Assembly (NCBI GenBank): GCA_003116995.1
Contig: BDSL01000005.1
Coordinates: forward strand, 744,001 to 808,000
Origin: Yamagishiella unicocca
Taxonomy: Eukaryota; Chlorophyta; Chlorophyceae; Chlamydomonadales; Volvocaceae
Direction of reading: 5' to 3'
Length of the DNA stretch: 64,000 nucleotides
Shown one piece after another: positions 33,005 through 45,200 of this stretch (positions are counted from its first letter, which is position 1; each line of letters begins with the position of its first letter). Made by a program: the position numbers and the translations under genes. The notes below the pieces were generated by a model. It was not told the DNA's origin, did no database searches, and was given only the letters and a program-made list of their open reading frames with translations.

Positions 33005-36000
33005 AATGTTTCAAGGAGGCGATTCTTGTTGGGAAGCGAAGGGTGAAGCATTGCCTGCTCACAAGGACGAGATAATAATACACAGCAGAAGCGCGGCACC
33101 GGTTCCCCCCCCCCAGAGTGGCAATCCGGCCTGTCTGCGTGAATATATGGGTCCATCCCTCCTGTGCCCGGATGGTAGTTCTGTAGTACTTTTTTCAATT
33201 TAAGGATACTGAAATGTTCACTCCGCGTGGGTTGAAAACTTCTCACGATTGCTTGGCAATGTGTGTGTTACGGTTTTGACTGCAAAATACAGCTATGACA
33301 TTTATTCGGGGACAAGGGATGTAATGGTTTTGACTGCAGCAGACAGCTGACGTATAGGGCAGCATTATCCGTTTCTGTCCGGCAGTTGATTATTGCGATA
33401 ATTTTCGCACTGCTGATCATGCATATCTGCTGTAAGGGCATGCAGGTTCAGTTCACAGTAACATGGTTACTGGAACGCGTGTATTGTGCACCTCCTCCTT
33501 CTAATTGACAGTTAAGTGGCGCGTCGTGGTCGGGTGCTTGGATAACCAGCTAGATGCGTTGCTGGTAATCTGACATGGTGCCAAATCCGGCACTTTTCAG
33601 CCGTTTTCAGGGATCATCACATCCCCTCACATGTAAGGTGCCTTATTCGCTTCATGAAGAGCTCTCGTGTCCCAGAGAGATGTTCCATTGCTGCATCGTA
33701 CACCCTGTCTAGGGCAGGGGCAATCTAGGTTTCGACTGGAGTCGGAGCCAGTGGCCTACATGCGTCACCGTCTCGCGGCGATAGTACAGCCCACCCAAAT
33801 AGGCACTCGGCATATAGTGCCGCTACGCCTCCAATACGCACGCTTGCGACGGAGGCCCCTGTTACGGCTATAACGATTATGAGCCGAAAACCTGAGAAGG
33901 GAAATTAGGCTGGCCGATCTACCGTTCCCCAAAGCTGGCCGTACATTCGCAATGATCCGCCTGCTTCATGAGTCAAGTGTACGGCGTTTTTTTTACTTTA
34001 CTCGTTTGTAGACTCATACACTTCGTAAAAGCGGTATGTCGAACGGCGGGCACACGATGCTTTGAGTAGTCGTTCCCAAAAATATGGCATGCGTCAGCAT
34101 GCGTCGCCCCGCCATGTTAGCCCGGAAGGGCCACGATGGAAAAGGGATAAGCTGGCACTGGCTGGTGGAGGCTGGACAGGAGTGAACTAGTGAACATATT
34201 CAGTGCAACGGACCCCTGATGCACACTATTAGGTTAACGGGACACCTACGCCGCTACGCGTCAGCCGTGCAATAGTAACCACAAATAAGTTCCGACCGAG
34301 CGACCACCTGCGCAGGCCTGCTTCGTGCTTCAAGCAAGGGAGGAACATGGAGGAAAGGGCTTGCAGTCTGCAAATGTTGACAGACTGCAAGCCGTTTCCT
34401 CCCAGTTCCTCCCTTGAATTACTGTCAGGGTACAGCAGGGTACCACTTGGCCACTTCGGCCAAGAAGGGACGCGAAAGGCGACAAAGGGAGCAAGGGCCG
34501 CATTCTTTTGCGAATTCATGACGCTGCTGCTGTTGGTACTCTTATAAAGATAAAAACAAACGAGTGTGCCATCTGCTCATGTCTGCCCTATGATTCGTCC
34601 CTGCTCGTCCGACCCTGTCCGACATGCAACTTCTATGTGGTTAAGCGCGGTGCTAGTGCACTGACTGACATAGCCATGTCTCACTCACCTGGTAGATTAA
34701 GCGACGGGCCTTACTACTTATAATTGACAGTTTCCTCAGGGAAAGCATTTCGCAAACGTACCGAGTTGTGCTCTTGTTGATTCGTTTTCTGTTCAGCATG
34801 TTTCCTTTGGTAGGACATCTCAAACCGACACCAGGACCAAACCACAGTGCAAGAAGGGTCACGAGGTTAAGTCGCCAGGTAGAAGCGACTACAGAACACA
34901 AGTACCTGTCCGACGTTCTCTGCGAGTAACAGCGGAGCAGCGAACACGCCAGTGACGGAGGTTGCCATGAAGGCGTGCCCCCTCCGACCGCAAGTGGCCA
35001 TCAGTAGCGTGTCACATATCATCACTTGAAAGGTGAGGTTTTGCAAGGAAAGGCCATCGTAAATGCAACGCAGCGGGTTGCAGGTTCTCTGCATTGACCT
35101 GAGGTCAACCTTTGGGCGTCTGCGGCTAGACACAGTACTCTGCTGGTCAGCTATGGCCAACGTATACCAAGCAGTTAGGATCAGGGTATTTTGGACATAC
35201 CGTTACTCGTTCAGGAATTACGTGCGGACTGGGTCGACATGCAATCATGCATGGTACGTGTATGCGTACAGCCCAACGCCCAGCGCGCGTGGCACATCGA
35301 CACAATCAACACCATAAAAGGAGGTTGATCACCTCGACGTACGGCGTGCATCGAACCTGGTTCGGAGTTCGGACCGGCAATACGACCATAAGATGGCGGA
35401 CATGAGGAATGCATGCCTTCAGTGAAGTCGGGAGCGCAGCAGTGGCAATATCGACCAGCTCGGGCCCGCTCTCATCCTACACGCCTACACCACCAAGTAG
35501 GTAGGGCCACCCAGCTCAGGGGATGCATCTTCCTGCACCACGCACCCAGCAAAGGTTCAAGGCATCTGCACGCATACTGTCTTCAAGAGCGGCGCAGATA
35601 TAACGCCCAGTCAATTGTTCAGCAGAAGTGAACGCTGCGAGAACTTGACTGCGTTTCATCCCTGATCCTCTGAAGCGGGCTTTGTACTAGCTAACTGCCG
35701 GGAGTGATCAATAATCCTCCCTGACGACCATGTGAGCTGAGTAGCCTCGACGATTTGCCTCGAAGTATGCTTATCGGGTAGTAGCGTGAGGATTTACTGA
35801 CCAGTCGAACCAGCAGAGCAAGGCATATATGACCCCTGGGCCTATGAGCTTGATTTCTGGTGCACTAGTCATCAGTACGAACGGCACTGCGGATGTTCGT
35901 TATAAGAACATGTTATGGGTCCATGTTGGGGGTTGCTAGGCACAGCAATCGTGGGTAGCTGCAGTCAGGTGATGCAGAAGTTCGTAAACAGTCCCCCTCA

Positions 36001-36245
36001 ACCAAGATAGACGGTAATTATTTGTTGTATTTATGGGAGAAAAGCAAAGAAGGGGTCGCTGAGGTCACAGTTAAGCCGAGGACTAAATCGCCTGGCGCGG
36101 CAAAGCGACCGTACCACCAGCACACCGTACATGAGTACGTCGTGCCTCGTTTACCAATGCGCAGGTGTCAGGAGCGTAAACGTAAAGGAGTAAGGAGAAT
36201 GATGTGCATTAGGATAGGTATCAGCATGTCGTCCTACATACGGAA
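33005..36245. other. Intergenic, no gene recognised; contains a long hairpin
   Basis: A candidate TGTAA for the upstream gene is at 33320-33324. The remainder is unique-looking, moderate-G+C sequence with only short open frames. The one notable structure is the foldback at 34335-34416, listed separately. The promoter of the giant cyclase gene should lie before 36246, but no TATA-like box stands out. Confidence 0.5.
34335..34416. other. Foldback hairpin, 36-bp stem with 10-nt loop
   Basis: Arm 34335-34370 and the reverse complement of arm 34381-34416 match at 33 of 36 positions, including a perfect inner 12 bp (GCTTGCAGTCTG / CAGACTGCAAGC). The loop is CAAATGTTGA. Homology stops abruptly at both outer ends. 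An RNA from either strand would form a near-perfect duplex long enough for Dicer processing. Alternatives are a small foldback element or a replication-slippage inversion. No transcript evidence is visible. Confidence 0.7.
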
Positions 36246-39200
36246 ATGAGACGGGCTAGCAGGCGAAGGCCAGCAGCGCGGGCCACATTCTTTGTGACGC
36301 TGCTGGTGTCGCACACATTGTATGTGAGCGCCCAGGCAGCTGGTCTTAGCGGTGCAGACACGCCGCCTCCGCTGGCCGAGTGTGCAACCAGGTAGGTCAC
36401 GTCTGAACGCGAACGTGTGCATTAGCACGTTATTGAACACGTAGGATTTAATTGCAGCTGGCAGAACTTCTGTGGAGATGCTGACAAGAGGCCTTCCAGT
36501 TTGCTAGCAGTCGTGTCCCGCTGCGGAGATCTCACACAGGTCAGTTTCATCCTCTATTACCTTCGCGTATATTCATACTATGACGGGCAAAACATTTCAA
36601 ACGGTATGGGGAAGTTTCGTGGAAATGCATGCGCGAAGCGTTCTATAAGCCCAGCAGAACAAGTAGTGACTGGAAGTATTTTGGACACTGCTTCAATATG
36701 TATGGCTTTTGTGGCTTCTTGGTTTGTTCATCGCCCTCACACTTGTGTGTGCTCTGGGCCCGGGTCTGCCCGCAGAACCAGGCACCTCTGCGGCTGCTGT
36801 GCAGCAACACTTGGGCAGCAGTAAGCACACCAGGCGGAGGAGGCGTGACGCGGGATGCTCTCAGCCCAGCGTCCGCGGAGTTGGGGGACCAGCTGCTCCA
36901 ATACCTCGGAGCCCTGGCCATAGTGGACACGGGTCAACCCAGCCACGTCGCCTGGCAGTCGACTGATGCCGTGCAGGGATCAGCAGGTACTGCAGCGCTT
37001 GGGGCAGCTTGGGGCTGTCAGCCAGGCCGCGCGTTGCACCAGTACCACCACCACCTGCACGCCAGTGCGACTGGTGTGCTCCATACTCCAATCTTCGAAG
37101 CGGCTTAGTAAACAGGCCAGCTATGGGTCAAATGTACACAGAATGGATTTGCCGTACTGGAAATTACACCGACCCTTCTCTCGCTTTCTCTTTCATCTCT
37201 CTTTCGCCTCTCTTTCATCTCCTGCTCGCCCCCATGCTGCACGCTGCCCTGTGCCGTTGGAGGACCCTGCATGGGCGTGGCCCCTTGATATCCTTGCCGG
37301 ATCCTGCCTTGGGCTCTGCGTTAGAAGGCGGCGAGCGAGGGCGATGCCGTGCGTCCCTCTTGTGCTCTCGCACAGGCTGGACTGCGTGGCCTGACACGGC
37401 GGTCGCGAGGGCGGACTTGGCGCAGGAGCTGCCCAGCACACTGCTGCTACAGGACTTGAAACTGCAGTGGAGCGATGTCCTTCCCGCCGTGCGCGACCTG
37501 GTGGCTTGGTACGGCGGTAGGCTACAAGCGCTGCCCTATGCCGTGGAGGTGCCGCTGGTCTTGTACCAAAGGTGCGGCAGGGGCGGGGGCCGGCCGGCGT
37601 ACGTAAGGGGCACATGGGCTTGCGAAATCTGGTCTGCCTCATTTGGGTTCCGACCCAGTTGGTGTGTTGCACCTTCGGGAACCTGGTTTGCCTGATTTGG
37701 GTTCCGACCCAGTTGGTGTGTTGCACCTTCGGGAACCTGGTCTGCCTGATTTGGGTTCCGACCCAGTTGGCGTCTTTCAATATACACCCGGTGCCGGTCT
37801 TCAATCTAAGCACGGCTCAGCTCCATTGTGGCATGGTGCCTAATGACTAGTGTACGCTCAGCTGCGATGCACAGTCCGCGTATGCAAGGGTGAAGGGACC
37901 GCCTGGTCGCCGCCCGCTGTCGGGGCGTCGCCAGGCTGTACAACGCGCTACCATCGCACAAAGCCACGAAAGCGCCACCCGGTGCCCAAGCACTGGCCTC
38001 ACCTCACGTGTTTTGGGGCCCACTGCGCGTTGCTGACAACGGGGCGCAATTTCCAGGGGCGCTCTGGTTAGCGCTGGCGCGGGCCCCGCGAGCACGTGGC
38101 AGGAGCTGGTCGACTTGCTGCAACGGCTGCAGCAGCAGCAGCAACAGGGCCAGGCACTTGAAAGCAGCGCCGGCGTCCAGAGCGACAGCGGCGATATCCA
38201 GCGGCCGGTGGCGGGGTTCTGCAATGCGCTGCCGCCGGGCTGCGGCCGCGATGCCGACCTGCTGGTCAGCATATGGGGCAGCGCGGCGTTGCCGGCGCTT
38301 CCCGCCCCGGCCTCCCGGCGCGACCTGGAGGTCCTGCTGGACGGGCAGCTCCTCAGCAGCGAAGCCAGGGAGGGTCTGGCGCAGGCGCTGCGATTGTACC
38401 GCGATCTGATGGCGCTGGCGCCACGCGGCGCTGGCCACGCGCCGTGCCAGCGGCCGCGCCTGAAGGTGGCTTTGGAGCAGTGTGCAGTGGTGGTGGGCGC
38501 CGGCAGCACTATCAAGGCGGCGCTGTGGCAATTAAGCCATGAGCAGCAACAACGGCGGCGGCGGCGGGGCGAGCGACGGCGAGCGGCCGCTGTGGCGGCA
38601 TCGGGGCATCCGAACCCTCGGGGGCTTGCCGAAACCGTTGAGCAAGGCGTGGCGCTGACGGCTCCGCTGCCAGGCAGTTCAATAGGTGCGTGTGTGCCCG
38701 GGGGCATGCAGGCTGGAGGGCGGCAGACGGATCCTGCGATCTGGGTTGCTGTTTACTTTTGTGAGCGGAGTCATGAGAATGCCGTGTTGGGCTGGCTCAG
38801 GGCTGTGCAGCTGGTCGGGAACGGGGTGAGATCAGACGTGTAGGGATGTGGCGTGGAGAGGGGCTAACCCAAGGTTGAGGACATCCTGGCCAGCGAAGCC
38901 CCCCAGCGGGTGGGGTCGTGGACGGGTTGGGCGGAAGGGCAGGGGTTGGGAATGCGGGGTCGCTCCCTGAGCGGCGCTGGCAAAATAGGTACTTCTGCGT
39001 CGGGTAGGGGTCGACGCACACCGGTGGCACGAGTGCCACCGGGTTACCGGGTGGCGTTCGCGGCGTGTGTCTCCGAGGAGTCTCCGAGGAGGGCTGCCGG
39101 GCGCCGGCAAGGCGGCGCCGCAGTTTGGTAGGGGTGGCCGCTAACACCCCTCCCTTGGCCACACCATGCCGCAGGCGCCCCTGGGACGTGCAGCAGCAGC

Positions 39201-42200
39201 GAGCCAGGCGGTGGAGCCTGCAGCTTGGGTGACGTCCAGCGAGCTGTGTACCTAGGCCGTGACGTACAATCTTTCCAAATCAATCGTACGGCATCACCGG
39301 AGGTGCAGTACATTACGTGGCAAGCGGCGGCGGTGGCGTTAGGCCCGGCGAGCAGCTGGCCGGCGGTGCTCTCGCCGACGGAGGGCGGTGCGACGGTGCT
39401 GCGCGAGTCGCAGCTGGCTGACGTGGACAGGTGGGCGTCGTACGGGTACGACGCGCACGACATCGCGGCATATCTAGCAGCCCTGCGGGAGAGCCTGGTG
39501 GGGCCGCTGACGTTCACAGCGCCCCGCCTGCCGGAGCCGCTGGGCACCAAGGTTTTGGACATCATTATATCTGCCGCCAATGCGGCGATGTTCGACACCG
39601 ACGTGGATGTGGATGTGATTGCAAAGGTAGGCTTGCGGGTCCCCCATACCCTGGGGATTCGTCCCTTCCACGCCATGCGTACGCGCAAGTGGCCTTCCTA
39701 CGCTACCCCAAGGCCACTCCAGGGTGCTCCGCAGAGCCCTCAGTCCCCCACCCTGGATTCACGGATTCTCTTATCAAATCCCCCACCCTGTGCTGACGAC
39801 TCCTCGGCGCAGGACGCAATTCTTAACCTGACAACACTTTACAGCGCCAACCGTGCTTCCTTGCTATACTACCTGGCCAAGCACCTGGGCCTGAAACTGG
39901 ACACAGCTACCGCTCCGGAACCCAGCAGCGGCGGTGGCGGGCTGACGCGCCCCGCCATGGTGGGCGTCATCGTCAGCTGCGTGGTGGGCGGCGCGGCGTT
40001 CGTAACCTTGGTGGTGGTGCTGGTGTGGGCTCGACGTACGTCCTCAATGGGCGCAAGGCGCACTCGCATCACCCTGCTGGACCGAACATCCGCCGCGCCC
40101 GGGTTCGGCCCCGACACCACCCTAATGCTGACAGACGTGCAGGTGGGCTCGGGCGGGGAGAGCGTGTTGCCTCTGGCCTTTCCCCCTGTACCGGTACTGT
40201 CTGCTGGTTGCGGCCATCCCGGTCATCAGCCAGCTCCCAGTGCCCCATGTCGGCAGCCCTACACACGCCGCTGGGTGCAGACAGCACCCTGCGGTGCCTC
40301 ACGGCCCGGACCACCCATGTCCCCTGCGGTGACCCGCCCAGGGTCCGCACCCACCATGTCCCTGCAGTGCCTCAGGGCCCGCACCCACCATGTCCCCTGT
40401 GGAAACGTAGACACTCCTACCTTGCCCGCCTCCTCCTGGCCGCTGCTGCTGCGGCGGCGGCAGGGGCGCCTGCCAGTCTGTCGCTGGCAAGCTGCCCCGC
40501 GCCGCCGCGTCCTGTCTCGCCCACCTCACCGCAAAACGTCTGTTCTAAACGGTTTTTTCGGGCATCCACGGGTCTTCCTCGAACCCACCTCACCACCCGC
40601 CCCCTGCGCCGACGCCCCCAGGACTCGACACGGCTATGGGAGAGCCTGCCTGCGGCGGTCATGGACTCGGCGCTATCGCTGCACAACGACGCGTTCCGGC
40701 AGTTGCTGCCTCGCTTCCGAGGTTACGAGTGCCACACGGTACGGTCGGCCGTCCCGGGGTGTTGAGGGAAGCCGCACCGCAAGAAGCCACGCGCAAAAGT
40801 GGCCCAGGGGTCCGTGGTTGTGGGATGGCTGCCGTAAGGCGATGTGGGATAACTTATTGCTGAGCTGTGAGGCTTTACGGAAAGATCCTGACGCTTCCTG
40901 GATTGGCATGTGCAGGAGGGCGACAGCTTTGTGCTAGCTTTCCACACGGCGGTGGAGGCGGCGGCTTTTGCACTGGAGGTCCAGGTAGGGCGCAGGGTCT
41001 GCAGGGGGGGACATGTCCGCGTTACGGGGCATTTCGGTGCCATTGGGTCGTATGCAGGTGCAGGGGCAACACCGTGCCACCGCCGCAAGCAAAGCGCTGA
41101 GAGTTGGGAGGTGTATGTTTTTCCGTTGGCAAACTACCGATAGTTGGCTAGCTGTTGCCAGTGTGAGCATCCTTGGTGGGGCGGCGGCACCACGGAACCA
41201 GCTGCTCTGAGGCTGGCGGGGGGTTGGACTTTGTCATCCCAACCGACGCAAACCGTATTACCGACGGCACGGCAACGACTCCGACACAACCAACAACACC
41301 CACAACCGTTCTGCCGCCGCGCCCTGCAGCTGGTGCTTCTGCAGCTCAACTGGCCGCAGGAGCTGTTGGACCACGAGCTGTGCAGCCTGGTGCGGCAGGC
41401 GGCGCCGGCATCTGATAGCAACGAAGGCGTTGCGCCCGGGGGCGGCGTGCAGTTCGGTGCGTCCAATGACGGCACCGGCACCGCCAATAACGCCAGCATC
41501 AGCGGCCTTGACGATGGCTTGATGCTCAGCTGTAGCGGCGCCACGGCTATGCTGCCGACGAGGTTGCCTGCGGATTACGGTGACATCGCGGGCATGGGGT
41601 CATCCCTGAGCACGATGGAGCCGTGGGGCCTGCAGGTAAGGGGGTGACATCGCGGCCATGGGGTCATCCCTGAGCACGATAGAGCCGTGGGGCCTGCAGG
41701 TAAGGGGTGGGGGTTTTATAAGAGAATCCGCGAAGGGGTTAGGGATGGAGGATGGATAAGAGAGGCGGGGGGGGGGGTGGGGGCCAGAGGCAACCTGGAG
41801 GAACGGGTAGCGGGTAGCAAGGGCAGGGGTAGCATAGGAACGGAGGGCAGGGCGCGGACGGCGGTGAGGGGAGGAGGAAAGGGAGGTAGTGCTGTCGGCC
41901 GCGGTGGCCCCAAACCGACACGTGCTGCCCCCACGTGCTGCCCACCTGTTTTGCCACAGACTGTGGATGAAGAGCAGGCCGCCATACTTAACTCGGAGGA
42001 GCGGCTCATCAAGAGCCTGTACCGGAGGTAAGCGGCGGGTAGGGGGCTTGCGCTGTACGTATCGGTATTACATCCAGAGGAATGCTCCTCCCGAGGAACT
42101 CAGGCCCTGTGACCGGGATCACGGCCGCCATCTCATGAACTCCGACTCTCGGTCCTCTGCTCAGGGCCCCGACCCACCCAATGTTACGGTGGGTGACCTT

Positions 42201-45200
42201 ACGGTGGGTGGCCTTCCATACTCTTGGTTGTTAACGTGTATCCTTTCCGTTCCCTCTCCACCCTGCCCTCCCATTCCCTGCCTGCCGCCACAGCGGCTCC
42301 AAGAGGCCGGTCGGGCGGTCACGGACGTTCTCCACGCTGCAGAGCCATCGGCAACAGGAGCGGAACACGTGGGCGGCTGGGCTGCGGCGGCCCGTGCGCC
42401 CGAGCGACCCGCCGCTGGGTCCCGAGGACTCGTGGGTCGAGCACCGCTCCCTCAGCGAAAGCAGGGCCGAGCTCGAGGGAGGGCAGGCCCTAGGCTCCAA
42501 CCCCGACTTCGCAACCGACTCGACCATCGACTGTGAGGACCGTGACAGCGTGCAGCTGCGGCTGCGGCAGCAGCGGCACCAGCAGCGGCAGCGGCACCGG
42601 GGCAGCCCGTCCGACCCTTGGCGGATGCGCATGGGCCTCGGCAGGGAACAGCAACACGCGCGGGGGGCGGCAACGGCAGGGGGCCCGCTCAGGATCGGTC
42701 AGCAGAGCGCTAAGAGCCTGCAGCTGCCGCCGTGGTTCAGCTCCGAAGTGACCCGGCCCACAATGGGGCCAGGGGGCTCCATGGGAGCCGCTCCGGGCCC
42801 CGGCTGGGCTGCGGGCGCTGCTCTGGGCGACATGATGCCCATGTCCGGGACGTATGTGGAGGCAGGCGAGGAGGCGTCGTTGCGCCTACCGCTGGCTACC
42901 GCGATGCCGTCGTACTCGCACCCATCGCCGGTGGGACGAGCGCCTTCGCAGGACCTGGGCAGTCGGCAGCTGTGGCGGCGCTCGACGGAGGTGTCCGGCA
43001 ACAGCAACCCACTCAACTCCAAGTCGTTGTGCCTGATGCGGGCGCGCACGTCAAACCGCTCCTCCGCCGGCACCACGCCGCCCTTCACCGGCCTGCTGGC
43101 TACACTCCGCGTGTCTGGCGACGGTGACGGCGGCGTCGGCGCGTCGGGTCCCGGAGGCACGCTGGGGGTGATCGGTGGGGTGGACTTCCTTTTGCGCGCC
43201 GCATTAGCCAGCAGCGCCGGGAGGTGAGAGCAGGGTGACGGGGGTACGGAATTGACGTAGGATGGGGGTTGGGCCCAGGGCTGTCGGGTTGCAAGGGTTG
43301 CTGTCGGGTTGGGGCATTTCGAGGGGTGAGGTAGTTGGTTGCTTGGGGCGTCCTTTGGGTGTGCCGGGAAAAAACGGATACGGATGCAACAGCGTAGATA
43401 GCGACGCGGGATCTCAGACCTCAGACCCTGCTTCTGTCACCCCCTCTACCCCCGTGTTTTGTCTTACGATTACCGCAGACACCGCAGGTCAGGGGACGGT
43501 GATGGAATGGCGGCTGGTGTCGCGGACGGCAGTCGCGATAGCCTCGGCCAACGCGTCATGCCGTTTGGCTTCCGGCGCTTCGGCCGCCGGTCCTCGACCT
43601 CCTCCGCCGTGTCCAACGGCAACGGCGGCGCGGAAGCGCCCCTAATCGTCGTGGGAGACGCATCAGAGCGCCGGCGGCGCCGCCGGCAGCATCGCAGCAG
43701 CATCGCACGCGCCTCCGTCGACTACGACGGCGACTTGGCGAGCTCCGACGACAGCATGGGTCGCGATGGTGGGGGCAACGACAGGACCTCGCAGCACCTC
43801 GCCGCACCCGACTCAGCACGGCTACAGGCCTGCAGGGACCCGCCTGCCACGTCGTGGATAGCCACCGCCAGCTTACCACCCGATGACACGGCGGCAGCTG
43901 CCGCCACCACGCGCACAGCTGCAATGCCGTTGGTACCCTTCCATTGGAATTCGCTTCCAGAGGGAGAGGAGGAGGAGGAGGAGGAAGAGGAGGCGGAGGA
44001 GGAGGAAGAGGAGGGGGAGCAGGAGCCCGGGCCCCGTGACCACAGCCACCCAGATGTCAACGGCGACTCGATTCTGCTGCAGGGCCTCGTGCAGATGCTG
44101 CCGACCTCCCCCACGGCGGAAGTCGCTCCTGACCTGCCAGACCCGCTGGCGCCGTTCGGCGGCGTTGCGGCACTGGACCTGCCCGTACGTGGGTCGACGG
44201 AGGCGCCATGGGGGGAGCTGGCGCTGCTGCCGGCGGCAACAGCTCACACGCGGATGCTGGACCCAGAGCTGCAGCAGCCGCAGCCACGGCAGCCGCCGCG
44301 TGCTTCCCAGTTCCACGAGCGCACGGTCACAACCGCCACCGGTGACATGACCGATCATGTTACATCCACCACCAGCTCCGTGGGGGTGGTAACGGCCTGC
44401 TCGCTGGTGCTGGGCGGTACGTGGGACACGGCCGAGGTGCTGGCGGCAACGCTACCCCCGATATCATGCCAATCGCCACAGCGGCTTCAGCCGCAGCCTC
44501 AGCATGCAGCAGCCCTAACACAGTCGATCTGCGGCGAAAGCCTCAGCACCGGTGGCAACGCCGGCAGCGTCACCAGCAACATGATTGAGGTCAGCGCCAG
44601 CGGCTTCTCCGTCACCACCGCCTTTGCCTCCGCGTCGGCGCCGGCGCCGACGGCAGGGCCGCCGCCCCTCGAGGTGCCCTTCAACGACATTCTGAGCGGG
44701 GCTTATGGCCTGCTGTCCAGGAGCCGTGGGTCGGATATCGGCAGCGGACATTCCACCACGGAGATTGCGCAGTGGCTCGCCTGCTTTCCGTCCGGGGCGC
44801 CGGCGCCCGGGGTACAGCCGCCGCCGCGGGTCGTGAACACGAACGCAGCGCAGCGGCGTGTGACTATGCCATCGGAGTTGAGAGGAGCGGCCGCAGCCGA
44901 CGTCGGCCGGGTCGTGAGTGACAGCCTTAGCACGGACACCGCCGTAGGCGAGGACGTCACCTTCCCCTCCGTCGCCACAAGCAGCAGCGCTACGGGAATC
45001 GGCTCCCACACCGCGCCCGGCCGCGGCCACGCGTCCGGCACGGTACGACGCACGTTTTCGGAGCTGTACTTCAGCACGCAGCCAGGCAGCCCCCCGGCGC
45101 CCGGCGGCTTGGCCGTTGCCTCTCCCGTGTTTAGGTCCGTGCGGCGAGGCGTGGGTCGAAGTGCATCTGTTGGCAACTTCGGCGCTGGCGACGAGGCGGC

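Noticed and set aside
37572..37850. Hydrophobic repeated frame (LVCLIWVPTQLV) as a membrane exon of the cyclase
   Set aside because: It cannot be joined to exon 4 or exon 5 in the required phase, and in-frame continuation from exon 4 hits a stop. The near-identical 54-bp copies fit an intronic minisatellite better.
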